Positions 9,449 through 19,703 are shown, counted from the first letter of the stretch. The stretch: 64,000 bases of DNA from Mariniflexile gromovii (GCF_017814435.1 NZ_JAGJCB010000003.1:62001-126000), one strand, 5' to 3'. The notes: a model not told the origin generated them from the sequence alone. Made by a program: numbers and translations.

Positions 9449-11914
9449 ATGACTAATTTTCGTTTAGGATTCCTTTTATTTATTACCTTTTTGGGTGTTT
9501 CATTACATGCTCAAGACACCATTCCGTTAAAAAACGGATTGGTAATTGGGGCCACCAACAAAGGCGATAGATCCATCATTTATACCGATCCTGTTTTTCA
9601 TAATTTCATAACAAAAACCAATTATGAACCTATTGTAAACGATTCTGTTGGCATAGGAAGACAAGATAACGTGGAACGTTGGGAACCCTTAACCACAGAC
9701 GAAAAAGGCGTTTTTAAAAGTAGAAAACTAAGAGGCGGTTATTTGTATGTTACTTACAATGCGCCTATATCAGAAATTAAAATCCTTGAAATTTCAGGTC
9801 ATAATGAAGTGTTTGTAAATGGCATTCCTCGTGGAGGTGATGTGTATAACAAGCACCTTACGTTTCATCCCATTGAACTCCTTAAAGGAAAAAATACCTT
9901 TTTGGTAAGGGGCGGCCGAGGTGAAGTGTTTATGCAATTACTTTCAGTTGAAAAACCAATTGCTTTGTTGGAACGTGATATGACCAATCCCGATTTTTTA
10001 ACCACTGAAAGCGATATTAAAATTGGGTCTATCAGAATATTGAATTCCACAGCAAAAACACTCAAAAATCTAAAAATCGTAGCAGAATCTCAAGGTAAAA
10101 CATTAGAAACTAAGGTGTCTTCGATTGTGCCCTTATCTATGCGAAAAGTACCGTATCAGGTAAAAGATAATTATACTGAAAAAGATACAGTTCGAGTAAA
10201 AATACAATTGTATGAAGGTTCTAAACTGATTGATGAAGCATCAGTTTTATATCAAGTTAGAACTCCTGAAGAGCGTTATTCGAGAACATTTATTTCAAAC
10301 ATTGATGGTAGTGTACAATATTTTTCAGTAAAAGAAGGTGATTTAAAAACAGATGAAAAGCCTGCCATGTTTTTATCGGTTCATGGTGCCAATGTGGAAG
10401 CGAAAAACCAAGCGGTGCAATATCAAGCCAAAGATTGGGGTCATGTTATAGCCCCAACAAACCGCAGAGATTATGGCTTTAATTGGGAAGATTGGGGCCG
10501 ATGGGATGCTATGGAAGTTCAAGAGCTTACCGAAAAAATGTATGGTACAGACCCAAAGCGTACCTATCTAACAGGGCATTCTATGGGTGGTCATGGCACA
10601 TGGCATTTGGGTGCTATATTTCCTAACAAATGGGCAGCTATTGCACCTATTTCTGGTTGGTATTCGTTGTTTTCGTATGCGAATAAAGAAGAGGTTGAAA
10701 AGCCAACGCCTTTAGAAAATATGTTTGTGCGTTCCAATCATGCTAGCCATACTTTAGAGTTGTCTAGAAATTATCTACACCATGGGGTGTACATTCAACA
10801 TGGTGATGCCGATGAGGTGGTTCCTGTAGACCAAGCCCGATTTATGCGAAAACATTTAGCCGAGTTTCATCCAGATTTCGCATATCTGGAGTATGAAGAC
10901 AAAAAACATTGGTTTGGTATCGATTTTCATACCATATTCGATTATTTTAAATGGCATACCATTCCCGAAAACGGCGATGTAAAAACGTTTGAATTCCGTA
11001 CTCCAAACCCTGGTGTATCTTCAGAAAGTAGATACGTAACATTATATCAACAAGAAAAATTATTTGAATTTTCTGGAGTTAAAGCCACTCAAAATATTCG
11101 TACTGAAAAGCAAATTAAGAATCATGAAGATTTAAAAACACGAACCATTTCTCTTGAAACCGAAAATTTAAAAAAGTTCAAACTCGATTTAAAACATACC
11201 ATAGCTTCAGATACGGTTCAGGTTAAAATAGACAGTACTTCTTTTGAAAATTTAGTGGCATATAAAGGAAAAGAAGTTTGGTTTGAAAAAGTAAATGGCA
11301 CATGGTCATTAACTAAAGCGCCAACCAATACCTTCGAGAAAAATCCAAGCAGGTACGGTAATTTTAAGGAAGCCTTTAAAAACAACATGCTGTTTGTATA
11401 TGGAACAAAAGGTAACGATGCCGAAAATAATTGGGCATTCAACAAAGCCCGTTTTGATGCCGAAACTTTTTATTATCGAGGCAATGGCTCTACAGATATC
11501 ATTTCTGATAAAGAATTTTCACTTAAAAAATATAAAGACCGATCGGTTATTCTATACGGAAATGCTTCTACAAATTCTGCGTGGAAATTGTTGTTGGCCA
11601 AAAGTCCTGTGCAAGTGAAGCGTAACGAAGTTACAGTTGGTAGTAAAATCTTAAAAGGGGATGATTATGGGGTCTATTTAACTTACCCAAGAATAGATAG
11701 TAAAACGGCGTCGGTTGCAGCGATTACAGGAACAGGATTGAAAGGATTTGAGGCAACGATACCTAACAAATATTTTGGTTCAGGAACCGATATTCCTGAT
11801 GTTATGATTTTCACCAATGCCATTTATGCAAATGGTATTGAAAGTGTAAAAGCCGTAGGGTACTTTGGTAATGACTGGAGTTTAGAGCATGGCGAAATCG
11901 AGTGGGGAAATTAA
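9449..11914 (+). CDS. Large secreted alpha/beta-hydrolase (esterase/peptidase S9-like)
   Basis: A signal peptide (residues 1-22, SLHAQ) is followed by about 270 residues rich in beta strands. After that comes an alpha/beta-hydrolase domain (about 300-510) with nucleophile S378 in TYLTGHSMGGHGTW, an Asp in HGDADEVVPVDQ, and a His in EDKKHWFG. The roughly 310 residues that follow have no family I recognise. The hydrolase core resembles PHB-depolymerase/acetyl-xylan-esterase and prolyl-oligopeptidase-like enzymes. In a glycan operon an O-acyl esterase is more likely than a peptidase, but this is inference. The long N- and C-terminal regions could be carbohydrate-binding. Its end overlaps the first possible ATG of the next gene. 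Confidence 0.75.
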   Translation: MTNFRLGFLLFITFLGVSLHAQDTIPLKNGLVIGATNKGDRSIIYTDPVFHNFITKTNYEPIVNDSVGIGRQDNVERWEPLTTDEKGVFKSRKLRGGYLYVTYNAPISEIKILEISGHNEVFVNGIPRGGDVYNKHLTFHPIELLKGKNTFLVRGGRGEVFMQLLSVEKPIALLERDMTNPDFLTTESDIKIGSIRILNSTAKTLKNLKIVAESQGKTLETKVSSIVPLSMRKVPYQVKDNYTEKDTVRVKIQLYEGSKLIDEASVLYQVRTPEERYSRTFISNIDGSVQYFSVKEGDLKTDEKPAMFLSVHGANVEAKNQAVQYQAKDWGHVIAPTNRRDYGFNWEDWGRWDAMEVQELTEKMYGTDPKRTYLTGHSMGGHGTWHLGAIFPNKWAAIAPISGWYSLFSYANKEEVEKPTPLENMFVRSNHASHTLELSRNYLHHGVYIQHGDADEVVPVDQARFMRKHLAEFHPDFAYLEYEDKKHWFGIDFHTIFDYFKWHTIPENGDVKTFEFRTPNPGVSSESRYVTLYQQEKLFEFSGVKATQNIRTEKQIKNHEDLKTRTISLETENLKKFKLDLKHTIASDTVQVKIDSTSFENLVAYKGKEVWFEKVNGTWSLTKAPTNTFEKNPSRYGNFKEAFKNNMLFVYGTKGNDAENNWAFNKARFDAETFYYRGNGSTDIISDKEFSLKKYKDRSVILYGNASTNSAWKLLLAKSPVQVKRNEVTVGSKILKGDDYGVYLTYPRIDSKTASVAAITGTGLKGFEATIPNKYFGSGTDIPDVMIFTNAIYANGIESVKAVGYFGNDWSLEHGEIEWGN

Positions 11915-11931
11915 TTAAGACATCATTGATT

Positions 11932-13440
11932 ATGCGTTGTTTAATAAATGTAAAACGAATTTTGATTTTCATCTTTGTTGCAAGTATGTTTTCGTTTAAA
12001 ACAACTTCTCAAGTAAAAAATCAACAACCAAACTTTATTTTTATCATGGTTGATGATTTAGGAAAAGAATGGATTTCAAGTTACGGCGCTTCCGAAATTG
12101 AAACACCTAACATCGACCAAATAGCAGCAACAGGAATAAAATTTAATAACGCCTATTCAATGCCACAATGTACACCAAGTCGTGTGGCTTTAATTACGGG
12201 GCAATACCCATATTCAAACGGTTGGGTGAGTCATTTTGATGTGCCTCGTTGGGGATTGGGAGTTAACTTTGATGCCGATAAAAACCCAAGTTTTGCCAAA
12301 GTATTACAACAATCAGGGTATAAAACAGGTATAGCAGGGAAATGGCAAATAAACGATTTTAGGATAGAACCCAAAGCCATGGAAAAAGCTGGGTTTGATG
12401 CCTTTTGTATGTGGACAGGGTATGAATCTGGGAATAAGCCTAGTGAAAATCGTTATTGGGATCCATATATTTATACCAAAGAAGGCAGCAAAACTTACAA
12501 AGGTCAATTCGGACCCGATATTTTTTCCGATTTCATCATTGATTTTATAAATAATAATAAGGATAATCCTTTTTGTGTCTATTATCCTATGGTGTTAACG
12601 CATACACCATTTGTACATACGCCTCATGAACCCCATGTTAAAACCAATTATGAAAAGCATCAGGCCATGGTTCGATATACCGATTTCATTATTGGTAAAA
12701 TAGTGAAGTCGCTTGAAGATTCTGGATTAATGGATAATACCTACCTAATTTTTACCACAGATAATGGAACAGCGCCCTATATTGTTGGAAAAAGAAATGG
12801 TGTTTATATGCGAGGAGGAAAAGCCTTTCTTACTGAAAATGGTATTAATGCACCATTTATAGTATCAACACCCTCTAAAAATCATTTTGAAAGTGATGCT
12901 TTAATAGATTTTACAGATGTTTATCCAACATTATTAGAGTTGGCAGGAATAAAAAAAGATTCAAATGTTGCCATTGATGGTCATTCATTTGCCGATGTGT
13001 TATCAGGAAAAACTAAAAAAAGCCAGCGAGATTATACGCTATCCATGGGAGGTTTACCGGCAGGAATTGATGAGGAAGGAAGAATGCAGAACGCCTTTGT
13101 ATTCAGAGATAGAGTGCTTCGAAATGAAAAATTTAAAGTGTATGTAGATAGCCTAAAACAAGTAATTCGTTTGTTTGATATGGAAAAGGATCCTTATGAA
13201 ACTAAAAATCTTATTGAAAATAAATCGTATCGAAAAGTAGTGAAGCAATTCAATAATTACGTCAATACATTACCTAATGCCGATGCTAATCCTAAATATA
13301 ACAAAATTGAAGGCTTGCCAAGTGATGAAGATCCGGAAGTTTTAAATAAAGCCGCAAAACGGAGCAAAAATAGAAAAACCAATATGATGCCGTTAGCCAC
13401 CAAGGAAGAGTTTTTAAAAGTAAGTAGTAAAACAAATTAA
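11932..13440 (+). CDS. Second sulfatase (S1 type)
   Basis: Sulfatase with NFIFIMVDDLGKEW (metal site) and the signature PQCTPSRVALITGQYP, in which Cys80 (counting from ATG 11932) becomes formylglycine. FTTDNGTAPYIVG is the second metal-binding segment. An in-frame ATG at 11902 overlaps the upstream gene, but starting at 11932 gives a clean signal peptide (MRCLINVKRILIFIFVASMF and on to TSQ), so 11932 is preferred. It is clearly different from the first sulfatase (CTPSRY versus CTPSRV and different surroundings), so it is not a recent duplicate. Its C-terminus is Lys- and Asn-rich. Substrate and subfamily are not assigned. Confidence 0.92.
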   Translation: MRCLINVKRILIFIFVASMFSFKTTSQVKNQQPNFIFIMVDDLGKEWISSYGASEIETPNIDQIAATGIKFNNAYSMPQCTPSRVALITGQYPYSNGWVSHFDVPRWGLGVNFDADKNPSFAKVLQQSGYKTGIAGKWQINDFRIEPKAMEKAGFDAFCMWTGYESGNKPSENRYWDPYIYTKEGSKTYKGQFGPDIFSDFIIDFINNNKDNPFCVYYPMVLTHTPFVHTPHEPHVKTNYEKHQAMVRYTDFIIGKIVKSLEDSGLMDNTYLIFTTDNGTAPYIVGKRNGVYMRGGKAFLTENGINAPFIVSTPSKNHFESDALIDFTDVYPTLLELAGIKKDSNVAIDGHSFADVLSGKTKKSQRDYTLSMGGLPAGIDEEGRMQNAFVFRDRVLRNEKFKVYVDSLKQVIRLFDMEKDPYETKNLIENKSYRKVVKQFNNYVNTLPNADANPKYNKIEGLPSDEDPEVLNKAAKRSKNRKTNMMPLATKEEFLKVSSKTN

Positions 13441-13464
13441 CATCAAAATAACAAAACCCTAAAG

Positions 13465-15762
13465 ATGAAAAATTATATAGCTTTTTTATTCATAACGTTA
13501 CTTTTAGCGTCGTGTGCACAAACAAAACCGACTTTCAAAGTAGAAGATATTTCGCTACTGCCAAAACCAACAAGTTTTCAGTTAAAGGAAAGTTCCTTTC
13601 AGTTCAAGGCGAATACATCCGTAGTACAACAAGATAAAAGTCAGCAAAAGGCTGTAAATTATCTTCTAGGATTGTTTAAAGCGGCAGCAGAATTCAATTT
13701 ACAGGTGGTAAATAAAGTATCTGAAAATGCCATTGTTTTTGAAAATGTTGAAGGATTAAAAGATGGTGCATATACTTTAGAGGTGAATCCAACGTCCATT
13801 ATGGTAAAAGCATCGGAAGAAACTGGGTTTTTTAATGCCGTTCAAACCATTCGCCAGTTATTGCCAGTAGACATTGAAAGTAAAGAAAAAGTGCAAGCAA
13901 ATTGGTTTGTGCCTTGTGTTGTTATAGAAGATGAACCTCGTTTTGTTTGGCGTGGTATGCATAACGATTTTAGTCGTCATTTTATTGATATTGATGAGGT
14001 TAAATCTTTTTTAGATTATATGGCGCTTTATAAATTGAATACCTATCACATGCATTTAACCGATGACCAAGGGTGGCGCATTGAAATAAAAAAATATCCA
14101 TTATTAACCGAAAAAGGTGCTTGGAGAACGCCAAACAATCAAGATACCATTTGTATGGAAAGAGCTGTGGAAAACAAGCTGTATACCATTGATGAGGCTA
14201 AATTTAAAGAGATTGATGGAGAGCGTAAATACGGTGGCTTTTTCACCCAAGAGCAAATTAAGGAAATTGTTGCCTATGCTGATGAACGTTGTATTACCGT
14301 AATTCCAGAAATAGATATGCCTGGTCACTTCAAATCGGCCATCGATAATTATCCGTTTTTATCATGTAACGAAGAATCTGGTTGGGATACCGTATTTACC
14401 TATCCAACGTGTTTAGGTAAGGAAACAACCTATGAATTCATGAAAAATGTATTAAGTGAAGTGATTCCTTTATTTCCTGCTAGTTATGTTCATATTGGTG
14501 GTGATGAAGTGAATATCAAATCATGGGAAAAATGTCCTAACTGTCAAAAAGCCATCAAAGAGCACGGGTTAAAAAACGAACACGAATTACAATCATTCTT
14601 CAATAGGGATATCGAGCAATTTTTACAATCCAAAGGAAAACAATTTTTGGGCTGGGATGAAATTGTTGAAGGTGGTTTAACAAAAGAAGCTACCATCATG
14701 TGGTGGAGAGGATGGCGACCTGAAGCGCCAAAAAAAGCGGCAGAAAATGGAAACGACGTGATAATAACACCAACCGATGCTTATTATTTCGATTATTTAA
14801 ATGAAGGAAACACCTTGGAAAAAATATATAATTACGAACCCATTCCAGAACATTTTACAGCAGAAGAGGCTAATCATGTTTTGGGCATTCAAGCCAATTT
14901 ATGGTCCGAATGGATTCCTAGTTTTAAGCGTTTGCAGTACCAAGCATTCCCCAGAATGTTGGCAGTGGCAGAAAATGCATGGGTAGATCAAGAACGCGAT
15001 TTTGAAGCGTTTAATAAAAGAGTCGAAAAGCAATACGACCGTTTAGATATGCTGGATGTGTATTATTACATTCCTGCTGTTCAAGGTCTTGAAAAGGATA
15101 TTGCTTTTGTGGATACTACCGAAGTTACATTAAAATTGGCTTACCCACTTGATGGGGTCGATATTTATTATTCTTTAGATGGCAGTATTCCAACAAAAGA
15201 AACCATAAAATATAACGGACCTTTTGTGGTAAACGATACCATTACTATTAAAGCACGTGCTTATCGTGGCGATAAATTCAACGATTTAAAAACGGCAAAA
15301 GTTATTCAGAAAGTTTATAAAGGAGCTTCTAGTGAAACCCCAAAGGCATCAGGATTAAAAAGATGGATTACCAGAGGGAGGTTCAAAAAAGTAGAAGAAA
15401 TCAAAACACCTACTGATACTAATTTCACCAAAGTGGATAGTATTTCTTTAGGAGACTTTAAAAATGAAAAAGACTTTTCTATAAGTTACCAAGGGTATTT
15501 TAAAGCGGAAAAAGATGGAATTTATGAATTTGAAACGCGCTCTGATGGTGGTAATTTATTGTTTATCGGAAATGAAGTCGTTGTAGATAATGGCGGTTAT
15601 CATGGACCAAGAAAACGCCACGGAAAGATAGCCTTAAAAAAAGGATGGCATCCCATAACCATTCACTACAAACCCAGCGAAAACCCGAAAATGATTGATG
15701 TGTGGTATGCGTTACAAGGTGAAGAACTAACACCAATAAGCAGTTCTGTTACAGGTTTTTAA
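13465..15762 (+). CDS. GH20 beta-hexosaminidase with PA14-like C-terminal domain, lipoprotein
   Basis: Lipobox LLASC puts Cys17 as the lipidated residue, so the protein is membrane-anchored. GH20b domain to about 150; barrel from PRFVWRGMHNDFSRHF; HMHLTDDQGWRIEIKKYP and HIGGDE with the D347-E348 catalytic pair. A chitobiase C-terminal sandwich (VDIYYSLDGSIPTKETIKY) follows, and then an extra roughly 120-residue domain whose YQGYFKAEKDGIYEFETRSD, NLLFIGNEVVVDNGGYHG and GWHPITIHY segments are PA14-like, a fold often used for glycan binding. At 765 residues it is about 145 longer than the other GH20 of the operon. The split (soluble versus lipid-anchored with binding module) suggests different points of attack. 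Confidence 0.93.
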   Translation: MKNYIAFLFITLLLASCAQTKPTFKVEDISLLPKPTSFQLKESSFQFKANTSVVQQDKSQQKAVNYLLGLFKAAAEFNLQVVNKVSENAIVFENVEGLKDGAYTLEVNPTSIMVKASEETGFFNAVQTIRQLLPVDIESKEKVQANWFVPCVVIEDEPRFVWRGMHNDFSRHFIDIDEVKSFLDYMALYKLNTYHMHLTDDQGWRIEIKKYPLLTEKGAWRTPNNQDTICMERAVENKLYTIDEAKFKEIDGERKYGGFFTQEQIKEIVAYADERCITVIPEIDMPGHFKSAIDNYPFLSCNEESGWDTVFTYPTCLGKETTYEFMKNVLSEVIPLFPASYVHIGGDEVNIKSWEKCPNCQKAIKEHGLKNEHELQSFFNRDIEQFLQSKGKQFLGWDEIVEGGLTKEATIMWWRGWRPEAPKKAAENGNDVIITPTDAYYFDYLNEGNTLEKIYNYEPIPEHFTAEEANHVLGIQANLWSEWIPSFKRLQYQAFPRMLAVAENAWVDQERDFEAFNKRVEKQYDRLDMLDVYYYIPAVQGLEKDIAFVDTTEVTLKLAYPLDGVDIYYSLDGSIPTKETIKYNGPFVVNDTITIKARAYRGDKFNDLKTAKVIQKVYKGASSETPKASGLKRWITRGRFKKVEEIKTPTDTNFTKVDSISLGDFKNEKDFSISYQGYFKAEKDGIYEFETRSDGGNLLFIGNEVVVDNGGYHGPRKRHGKIALKKGWHPITIHYKPSENPKMIDVWYALQGEELTPISSSVTGF

Positions 15763-15768
15763 TCGATA

Positions 15769-17436
15769 ATGAATCTGATAAACATGGGTAAATTAAATTT
15801 AAGTAAACATATTATTGTTTCCATATTAGCATTTTTTAGTGTTTTAGGAACAGAAATAGTTGCACAGAAAGCACCTTTAATTTTAGATATGGTACATCAC
15901 AATCCAGGTGAGACACCATATCAATCTAAATACAATAACCCTGCGGTTGTAAAAGAAATGGGCTATAATGGTAAGGTGTATTTTCTTTTTGAATCGCCAG
16001 CGTTGGCCATTAATTGGGAGTCGGTAGATGCCGATATTTTGCCCAAAGGTTCAGAAGATCGTAAATGGGTTGATGAAAAGGCGGCGCAAATAAAGCAAAT
16101 GCATGCAGCATGTAAAGCAGAAGGTATGGCTATTTACGCCATGTCAGACCTTGTTTTGTTTCCTAAAAGATTGATTGAGAAATTCCAAATAGAAAAAACC
16201 TTTGGAGATCCTAACGATGCGTTAACCGAAAAATTGATACGTGCCCAAATAAACGAAATGTTCGATCAATTTTCAGACATGGATGGCTTGGTAGTTCGTA
16301 TTGGTGAAACTTATCTGCACGATGCACCTTATCATTTAGGAGCTATTGAGGATAAAAAAAGTCCAGAAAAAACAATCATTCCCCTCATCAATATATTGAA
16401 AGAAGAAATTTGTGTAAAACGGGATAAGCAACTTATTTTCCGCACTTGGGGAGCCTTTGATGTAAATTTGGAGGCTTACCTAAAAGTTAGTGATGCCGTA
16501 GAGCCACATAAAAATTTAATTATTAGTGTTAAGCACTGTGAAGGCGATTTTCATAGAGCAAACGCGTTTAGTAAAGTGATTGGGCAAGGGCGCCATCGTC
16601 AAATTATCGAAGTGCAATCGGCTCGCGAGTATGAAGGAAAAGGGGCTTACCCTAACTATATTGCAAACGGCGTTATTGATGGTTTTGAGGAGCATGCTAG
16701 TATGCCAGAAGAAGCAATCAACAGTATTCAAGAGTTTGTAGATACCAAAACAGAATTGTATGCAGGTGTTTGGACATGGTCTCGCGGTGGCGGATGGGAT
16801 GGTCCGTATATTAAAGATGAGTTGTGGTGCGATTTAAATTCTTGGGTAATGGCGCAATGGGGTCAAAACACAGATAAAAGTGAGGCGTTTATTTTTAATA
16901 GATATGCCACAGAACGCTTGAATTTAACTGGTGATGATGTTGCTAAATTCAGAAAACTATGTCTGCTTTCTGCGGAAGCCGTAGTAAGAGGCAGAAACAC
17001 TACATTTAGAGACATGAACCCTTGGTGGACGCGAGATCAAGGTATCGCATGGCCTATGGTAGGTAAGGGTGAATTGGCACATAAAAGAAACTTGGCGCAA
17101 AAGGATGAAGCGGTAGCAAAATGGGAAGAAATTGTAAGGTTAGCAAAATCTATACGTTGGCAAAATGAAGAAACTAAAAATCATGCCATCGGTTCTTCGG
17201 AATACGGATTAAGACTGTATAAAATATATAGAATTTTGGTATATATGGATGCTGCCGTAATTAAAAAGGATGAAAAAGAGGTTAAAAAGTGGATTAAAGC
17301 CTATGATAAGGCTTGGAAAGATTATAATAAATTAGCAGAAGAATACAGTAGCATTGCCACGCTTTACACCCAAGATTATAAAAGACATATTGCAAATAAT
17401 GCAAATCTTATGGTAAATAAATTGAGAACGAAGTAA
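15769..17436 (+). CDS. Divergent GH67-like (alpha-glucuronidase-like) secreted protein
   Basis: Not a standard family member. The start is ATG 15769 or ATG 15784; both give a signal peptide ending EIVAQ. From memory of GH67 alignments, three stretches look related: GLVVRIGETYLHD (E180), ISVKHCEGDFHR (D260), which resembles the IKNGPxDFQ strand holding a catalytic Asp of alpha-glucuronidases, and IIEVQSAREYEG (E281 or E287), which resembles their ExQxxQEYxG strand holding the paired Glu. WTWSRGGGWDGPY and DLNSWVMAQWG parallel the later GH67 barrel. At 555 residues it lacks the GH67 N-terminal domain. Location between GH20 and GH92 supports a glycosidase role. Uronic-acid removal is a hypothesis; it could be a new specificity. 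Confidence 0.55.
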   Translation: MNLINMGKLNLSKHIIVSILAFFSVLGTEIVAQKAPLILDMVHHNPGETPYQSKYNNPAVVKEMGYNGKVYFLFESPALAINWESVDADILPKGSEDRKWVDEKAAQIKQMHAACKAEGMAIYAMSDLVLFPKRLIEKFQIEKTFGDPNDALTEKLIRAQINEMFDQFSDMDGLVVRIGETYLHDAPYHLGAIEDKKSPEKTIIPLINILKEEICVKRDKQLIFRTWGAFDVNLEAYLKVSDAVEPHKNLIISVKHCEGDFHRANAFSKVIGQGRHRQIIEVQSAREYEGKGAYPNYIANGVIDGFEEHASMPEEAINSIQEFVDTKTELYAGVWTWSRGGGWDGPYIKDELWCDLNSWVMAQWGQNTDKSEAFIFNRYATERLNLTGDDVAKFRKLCLLSAEAVVRGRNTTFRDMNPWWTRDQGIAWPMVGKGELAHKRNLAQKDEAVAKWEEIVRLAKSIRWQNEETKNHAIGSSEYGLRLYKIYRILVYMDAAVIKKDEKEVKKWIKAYDKAWKDYNKLAEEYSSIATLYTQDYKRHIANNANLMVNKLRTK

Positions 17437-19653
17437 ATGAAATATTATAGCTATTTAATACTGGTATTAGGTTTAGGAGTTATTTCTTGTAAAGATGGAA
17501 ATAAACAGAAAGTAAAAGAAGTTTCAATAGAAAAACTTACCAGTTACGTAAACACCTTTACGGGTACCGATGGCCCTGGGAACACCTATCCCGGAGCCGT
17601 GGTGCCTTTTGGGATGGTACAGTTAAGTCCAGATAATGGTTTGCCTGGTTGGGATAGAATTGCAGGCTATTTTTACCCAGATTCTACCATTGCAGGTTTT
17701 AGCCATACGCACCTTTCTGGTACCGGAGCGGGTGATATGTACGATTTGTTGGTGATGCCCTTAAATAGCAGATTTACTGAAAGTTTAACGCCAGAGGGCG
17801 CTTACAGGCCTTATTCTAAATTTTCACACGAAAAAGAAAAAGCGAGTCCGGGGTATTATTCTGTAGATTTATTAAGTTCTGGCATCAAAGCAGAATTAAC
17901 AACAACAGCACGTGTTGGCTTTCATCAATATACGTTTCCTGCAGATGAAAAAAGCCAAATCATTCTCGATTTGGGCTATAGTTTAAATTGGGATAAACCT
18001 ATGGAAACTAAAATTACCATAGAGGATACCCGAACCATTTCAGGCTACAGAAAATCGAAAGGGTGGGCAGCGGACCAACGCGTGTATTTTGTTATGAAAT
18101 TCTCTAAACCATTTGATAACGCTCAGTTATATAAAAATTCTGAAGCAATAAATGAACAAACTGTTGAAGGGCAGTTTACCAAGATAATAGCAGATTATAA
18201 AACGTCCGATAATGAAAAAATACTGGTAAAAGTAGCCTTGTCTTCAGCAAGTATTGAGGGCGCTCGTAAAAACTTAGACGCTGAAATACCTCATTGGAAC
18301 TTCAACCAAACCGTTGAAGAAGCTGATAAAGTTTGGGAACAGTATCTTTCAAAAATAAAAATAGAAGGAACAAAGGAGCAGAAAGAATTGTTTTATACCA
18401 ATTTGTATCATGTATTTTTAACCCCATCATTACATAGCGATATAGATGGGGCTTACAAGGGTGCCGACGGAAATAACCACATAGCCAAGGGTTATAACAA
18501 ATACGATACTTTTTCGCTTTGGGATACCTTTAGAGCAACACATCCATTATATACCATGATTGCCCCCAACGAAACGGAGGATATGATTAAATCGTTTCTG
18601 TCACATTATGATGAAACAGGTCTGTTGCCCGTTTGGTCGTTAGCAGGCAATGAAACGAATATGATGATTGGTTACCACGCAGTTCCTGTTATTGTAGATG
18701 CGTACTTTAAAGGGATTCCTTTAGATGCTAAAAAAGCATTGGAAGCATGTGTAGCATCGGCCACAGAAAAGGGCAGACAAATAGATACCTATATGAAATT
18801 AGGATATGTGCCAACAGGTGAAAGTCATGAAAATTGGTCCGTATCCAAAACATTAGAATATGCTTATAACGATTGGTGCATTGCACAATTAGCAAAAGCC
18901 TTGGGTGAAAAAGACATTGAGAAAACCTTTGCCAAAAGAGCCACGAATTGGAAAAATTTATACGATTCAAAATCTACTTTTTTCCGTCCAAAAGATGAAA
19001 AAGGAAATTTTACAAGTCCGTTTTCGCCCAAAGAATATACCAAAGAGTTTTGCGAAAGTAATGCATGGCAATATTTTTGGTTTGTGCCCCACGATATAGA
19101 TGGGTTGATAACTGTTTTAGGTAAAGAACGTTTTACACAAAAACTGGATTCCATGTTTACGTATTACCCTGCTAAAGATGATAAGTTACCCATTTTCAGT
19201 ACAGGCATGATTGGTCAATATGCACATGGAAACGAACCTAGTCATCATGTGGCATATTTGTATAACAACATCCATCAGCCATGGAAAACCCAAGAAATGG
19301 TTCGTAAAATCATAAACACCCAATATAGTACCAAGCCTGATGGTTATTGTGGTAATGAAGATTGCGGACAAATGTCGGCGTGGTTAGTCTTTTCTTCCAT
19401 AGGAATGTATCCTATAAATCCAGCCGATGGTATTTATAGTTTAACATCGCCATATATACAAGAAGCAACAATTCAATTAGAAAATGGAAAGCAATTTAAA
19501 ATAACTACCGAAAATCAATCGGATGAAAACAAGTACATACAGGCTATGACTTTAAACGGAAAACCCTATAATAAACTTACTTTAACCCATAAGGAAATAT
19601 TGGAAGGTGGCCAACTTCATTTTGTGTTGGGTAGTAATCCAAATAAAGATTGA
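17437..19653 (+). CDS. Second GH92 alpha-mannosidase, lipoprotein
   Basis: Lipobox VISC gives a lipid-anchored protein (Cys at about 19). The GH92 hallmarks are YPGAVVPFGMVQLSPDNG near the N-terminus, THLSGTGAGDM, the YDTFSLWDTFRATHPLY segment and the C-terminal GYCGNEDCGQMSAWLVFSSIGMYPINP. Its ATG directly follows the upstream TAA without a gap, so the genes are coupled. It differs enough from the GH92 at 5778 (SGTGAGDM versus SGVGWFGD; LWDTFRA versus GWDVFRS) to be a separate subgroup rather than a recent copy. It is the last gene of the degradative operon; no strong hairpin follows, and the regulator gene starts after a 76-base AT-rich gap with its own promoter. Confidence 0.95.
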   Translation: MKYYSYLILVLGLGVISCKDGNKQKVKEVSIEKLTSYVNTFTGTDGPGNTYPGAVVPFGMVQLSPDNGLPGWDRIAGYFYPDSTIAGFSHTHLSGTGAGDMYDLLVMPLNSRFTESLTPEGAYRPYSKFSHEKEKASPGYYSVDLLSSGIKAELTTTARVGFHQYTFPADEKSQIILDLGYSLNWDKPMETKITIEDTRTISGYRKSKGWAADQRVYFVMKFSKPFDNAQLYKNSEAINEQTVEGQFTKIIADYKTSDNEKILVKVALSSASIEGARKNLDAEIPHWNFNQTVEEADKVWEQYLSKIKIEGTKEQKELFYTNLYHVFLTPSLHSDIDGAYKGADGNNHIAKGYNKYDTFSLWDTFRATHPLYTMIAPNETEDMIKSFLSHYDETGLLPVWSLAGNETNMMIGYHAVPVIVDAYFKGIPLDAKKALEACVASATEKGRQIDTYMKLGYVPTGESHENWSVSKTLEYAYNDWCIAQLAKALGEKDIEKTFAKRATNWKNLYDSKSTFFRPKDEKGNFTSPFSPKEYTKEFCESNAWQYFWFVPHDIDGLITVLGKERFTQKLDSMFTYYPAKDDKLPIFSTGMIGQYAHGNEPSHHVAYLYNNIHQPWKTQEMVRKIINTQYSTKPDGYCGNEDCGQMSAWLVFSSIGMYPINPADGIYSLTSPYIQEATIQLENGKQFKITTENQSDENKYIQAMTLNGKPYNKLTLTHKEILEGGQLHFVLGSNPNKD

Positions 19654-19703
19654 TAGGTATCTCCTAATTATATAATCTCAAATTAATTTCAAAATATAAT
19701 TAT

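Noticed and set aside
11902-11931. Upstream ATG for the second sulfatase
   Set aside because: It overlaps the previous gene and puts ten polar residues before an otherwise clean signal peptide.
13465-15762. Second GH20 as a recent duplicate of the first
   Set aside because: The two differ in signal type, domain content and many non-catalytic residues; shared stretches are family motifs only.
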